NCBI GenBank assembly: GCA_020064725.1
Contig: JAGTWJ010000006.1
Location: 372,001 to 436,000, forward strand
Source of the DNA: Drechslerella dactyloides
Taxonomy: Eukaryota > Ascomycota > Orbiliomycetes > Orbiliales > Orbiliaceae
Direction: 5' to 3'
Length of the DNA: 64,000 nucleotides
Shown here: positions 60,892 through 64,000 of the stretch, piece after piece
How positions within the stretch are numbered: position 1 is the first letter of the stretch
Layout of the letters: every line of letters begins with the position of its first letter
Translations under genes and position numbers: made by a program
The notes under the pieces: model-generated
Told to the model about the DNA's origin: nothing
Database searches by the model: none
The model's input: the letters and a program-made list of their open reading frames with translations, nothing else

Positions 60892-61507
60892 GGTGAGGTG
60901 GGATGTTGCCTAAGTAGCTATGTTGAGGTTGAATGCAGTTTCAATATTTATACCTTACTGACCACAGTGGCGAGGAGGTTCGCGACTATCGGGGATGCCG
61001 GAAGAATAGTCGTGATTGTTGGCTATGCAGTTGTATGACATTGTGATGGTGGGTGAAGGACGCGTGAGGTTGGCGTCTGTGAAAGAAGAGAGTCGCGTGT
61101 TGGCGCCGACGTCCTTCTTTGTTCGCTTCGCCCCACCACGACAGCCCAAACGGAATCTAGAAATCTAAATGGCGATATCGGACCCCGGTGGGCTAATCCG
61201 CGTCTCATTCGTAAAGCTATATCCAGGCATCTAGCTAAGCACACTATAGTATAATACTAATCTCTCCGCGGTAACGCTATCCACAAGGCGGGAGGCGAAG
61301 GTATGTAGTAGTAGTAGCAAAAGTAGGTTATGAGGGAGGTCGAGGTCGTTGGAGGACAGTACATGGAAATGGAAATAATAAAGCTTCTAAAGAACAGTAG
61401 TGGGAGAAAGGCAACAGGAGAAGATGAGATTCGTCGATTTGGGGCTGTCTTTTTTTTTTTTATTATTTCGTGAGGTTGGTTTTTTGCTTTTCGTTTCATC
61501 ATCCTTT
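60892..61507. other. Intergenic: NSE3 upstream and PP2A-A downstream
   Basis: Both flanking genes are on the minus strand. A run of 11 T lies near 61450, within the likely 3' untranslated region of the PP2A gene, and a GTA-type repeat lies near 61.30 kb. No gene seen. Confidence 0.5.
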
Positions 61508-63751
61508 CTATGGACTGGTGTGCATGGCATCCGGTAGCTTGCCGGCTGCCTGACTCGAAAAGTATCTGACGTCAATGTCCTCATCTGCCTGCAGCTTCTC
61601 TAGAGCCGGCATGATGTCCTTCTGAATGACCTCTAGCGCCGCTGGCGACGGTTCCGTGCCGAGCAGTGCGATCTCGCCGTTGGCCAGCGGGCTGCCGTCA
61701 GCGGGGAGGCTTCGAAGGACGTCGAGCAGGGCTCCGTACGACTTGGCAACGTTGAAGCGGATGTTGGGAATCGGGTCCTCGACAAGCTGACCGATGACCG
61801 GCAGGATGTTCTCCTGGATGACCTCCAACGAGACGACAGGTGCGAGAGTCTACCAAAATTAGTGTCAGGACTTTGATACGGAGGAGTTAGAGGGCAACCT
61901 ACGCTGATGGCAAAGCACGTGGTCATTCGGTAGAGGTAGTTGGGGTGCGTGCCCATGCTCATGACCTTGGGTATTATCGTACCCTTGGCCCAGTCGACGC
62001 CAAATACCTCTGTGAGCTTCTTCAAGTTGAGCGTGGCCGCCTCCCGAATAGAAAAGACCGCATCACCCAGCCAGCCCATACAGAGGCCTCCGAGCTTCTC
62101 GTCGAAGAACTCTTGGCCCAGCTGAGAGGCTAGGAGGGGGATGTACTCAATGATGGCAAGACGAACGCGCCACTGCTTGTCTTCGGCGAGCTGGACGATG
62201 GCGGGCAGGAGGGACTGCGAGAGCAGCTCGATGCCGATGACTGGCTCCATTAGCGGAGAATTTTAGTCAATGCGGTTGGGAAACTTACCATCATTAACGA
62301 GCTCCAGCTTCGATATTATGTGCAGCCGGACGTCTGGGAATTCGTCCTTGAGCATCTGCAGGAACATTGGCAGTAAATGCGCGATAGTCCTAAGCAAGTT
62401 AGCCGGTGTTCGCTTTGAAGTTCCTGGGAGACATACTCTTCCTTTCCGAGGATCGGGGCAAGGCCGCTGATCTGGGTCCCCAGAGCAGCTCTGACGTGCT
62501 GCGAGGCGTCGGACACGAGATCCTCAACACTAGTCATGATCTCGTTCAACAGCGTCTCCCGGTCGAGCAGCCCGCAGAACCCTAGAAATTGTTAGCGGTG
62601 GGCCGGCAGGTACGAAGATGCGTGAGCGGCATACCAGGTATCTGTCCAGCAATGGCGGTACGGACTTCCGCTTCGGTATCCTTGAGGAGCTTGACAAACG
62701 CAGGTACCAGGTCTCGCCTGACGACCTCGTCGCCAACAGCCTTGGCAAGCTTTTCGAAGCGGTCAGCGACCATATATCTGACCCGCCAGCTCTTATCGCC
62801 GATGAGGCTCCTCAAGGTCGTGAGCAGACTGGCCTGCTGGTCTTGCGGGATAACTTCGGCCACGCTGATGAGAATCTCCACCGTAAGGAGGCGCACGCTG
62901 TCTTGGTCGTCTTGTGCAAGGTGTTGGAAGAGCGGGAGCATCTCTGCAATCACAACCTCGGCGGACATGTGCTTCGCAAACTTGGCTAGGGCCGTGGCGG
63001 CAGCTCTTCTGACCATCGGCGTATCATCGTGAACGAGCTGTCCAAAGTGGGCGCGGAGACTCTCCTGGGATGGCGAGGTGGCCTTCTCGTAGGCGGTGCA
63101 ATAAAGACCCGTGGCGGAAATCTTCGAGGTGAACCAGTCTGCCTTCGAAAGACGGATGATGAGGGGGATAAAGTAGGTTTCGACCTGCTCTTGTGAGAGC
63201 TCGCTGCAGATGCGATTCAGGGACTCGACGGCCTGCAATCGGTCAGCGTTGTGAACTCAGCCGGGTATGAAAAGGGGAGCGCTCCGACCTTGTCACGAAC
63301 AAGAGGCTCTTCAATAGCGGCAAGGTTTTCTAGAGGAGAGAGTAGAACATGACCAAACTCCGGGCCTCCAACATATTCCACAAATCCTCCAAGCTCATCA
63401 CTCAGGGCGGTCAACACCTCGTCCTCATCCTCCACAGATTCTGCAGAGACGCATCGGATCAGTTGCTTGATTTTCGCTGAAGCAGGGGTATAAGAGGTTG
63501 AAAATACCATCCAGGAACGGGATCAGTTCGTCTCGTGTTCGTTCGGGCCCCAGCGCGAGAGCGATGGTGGATAATCGGCGAATGGCGTTCAGTCGGAGCA
63601 AGACGTCGTCATGCTGCAGCAAAAGGGATTGGATTGTGAGCAGCAGGGTCCCCACCACAAAAACAGTATTGCGTCAGGGCAGGCCGACCTTCAATTCATC
63701 CATCAAAACCGCGATGGGGTACAGCTCGTCGCTGGTGGCCTGGATATCCAT
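61508..63751 (-). CDS. TPD3: Protein phosphatase 2A scaffold subunit A (PR65)
   Basis: The HEAT-repeat scaffold that joins the PP2A catalytic and regulatory B subunits. Eight exons (minus) read 63751-63689, 63613-63508, 63440-63289, 63232-62635, 62581-62437, 62389-62289, 62240-61903 and 61849-61508. They give 614 residues, within the family range. HEAT repeats run along the whole chain. Diagnostic parts are DELYPIAVLMDELK, RLNAIRRLSTIALALG, DKSWRVRYMVADRFEKLAKA, DKQWRVRLAIIEYIPLLA, WLGDAVFSIREAATLNLKKL and HPNYLYRMTTCFAIS. All exon joins keep frame and restore conserved helices. The start MDIQATSDELYP is the first ATG before the first repeat. It is the most intron-rich gene here, with seven introns. 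Confidence 0.97.
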
Positions 63752-64000
63752 GGCTGGGTGCTCTCGTGCTGCCAGTTACACGGTGGGGACGGTGGTGGTG
63801 GTTTGAATCGTGTCTAGCGGTCGGTTCGAGGATGCGAGTTAGCTAGCTGGGCCTGAATGCGATGTCCAGGTGAAGTATCGCCAGGACCGAGAGCCCCGTC
63901 CGGGAGAAGCGCGCCAGCCACAGTTGAGGGGTCGGCAGGTGGCTGATGGACCGGCCGGCAAGCTCAGGTGGCAGGGAGAGGAGAGACGTGAAGCCACAGC
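63752..64000. promoter_or_regulatory. PP2A-A upstream region
   Basis: The last 249 bases hold the upstream leader of the minus-strand PP2A-A gene. It is cut by the window end. No element named. Confidence 0.4.

Overview
This window is nuclear DNA of a filamentous ascomycete (Pezizomycotina-type). Genes carry several short introns (about 45-130 nt) with GTRNGT donors, CTAAC-like branch points and YAG acceptors. The EF-1alpha protein is 460 residues. The gene set (RTA1-like, SLS1, EFR3, Sec39, LMBR1, Nse3, F-box and secreted amidase) is typical of that group. I could not place the species. No CRISPR, prokaryotic operon or convincing tRNA was found. All exon coordinates come from matching splice motifs to continuous, family-consistent reading frames by eye.

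Layout. 0-6.3 kb: tef1 (EF-1alpha) and a Sec39 tether subunit, both on +. 6.3-21.2 kb: a 14.9-kb island without an intact gene. Its minus strand holds many short, frame-broken stretches that read like old protein-coding sequence, including a superfamily 1 (Upf1-like) helicase C-terminal relic. 21.2-32 kb: a Rad51-family paralog with a degenerate Walker A, two tandem F-box genes (the second shortened), a secreted amidase-signature enzyme and an unknown secreted acidic protein. 33.9-39.1 kb: an RTA1-like membrane protein and a secreted subtilisin-fold protein that has lost two catalytic residues. 40-44.4 kb: two convergent methyltransferase genes, EFM4 and an EFM7/NNT1-like gene, then an LMBR1-type membrane protein. 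45-55 kb: SLS1 (mitochondrial), a MYND-finger protein and EFR3. 56-64 kb: a hypothetical gene with a possible N-myristoylation start, NSE3 with an unusual RGG tail, and the PP2A scaffold subunit A.

Links between genes. EF-1alpha (441-2422) and two enzymes of families that methylate it lie within 42 kb. The EFM4 target lysine (K316 by my count) and the G2-K3 N-terminus used by EFM7 are both present in the protein. Rad51-paralog and Nse3 genes are both DNA-repair functions but are not adjacent. Sec39, EFR3, RTA1 and LMBR1 are unrelated membrane or trafficking genes.

Most unusual: the dead secreted subtilase, the EF1A/EFM4/EFM7 linkage, the Walker-A-less Rad51 paralog, the RGG-tailed Nse3, and the large decayed minus-strand coding island.
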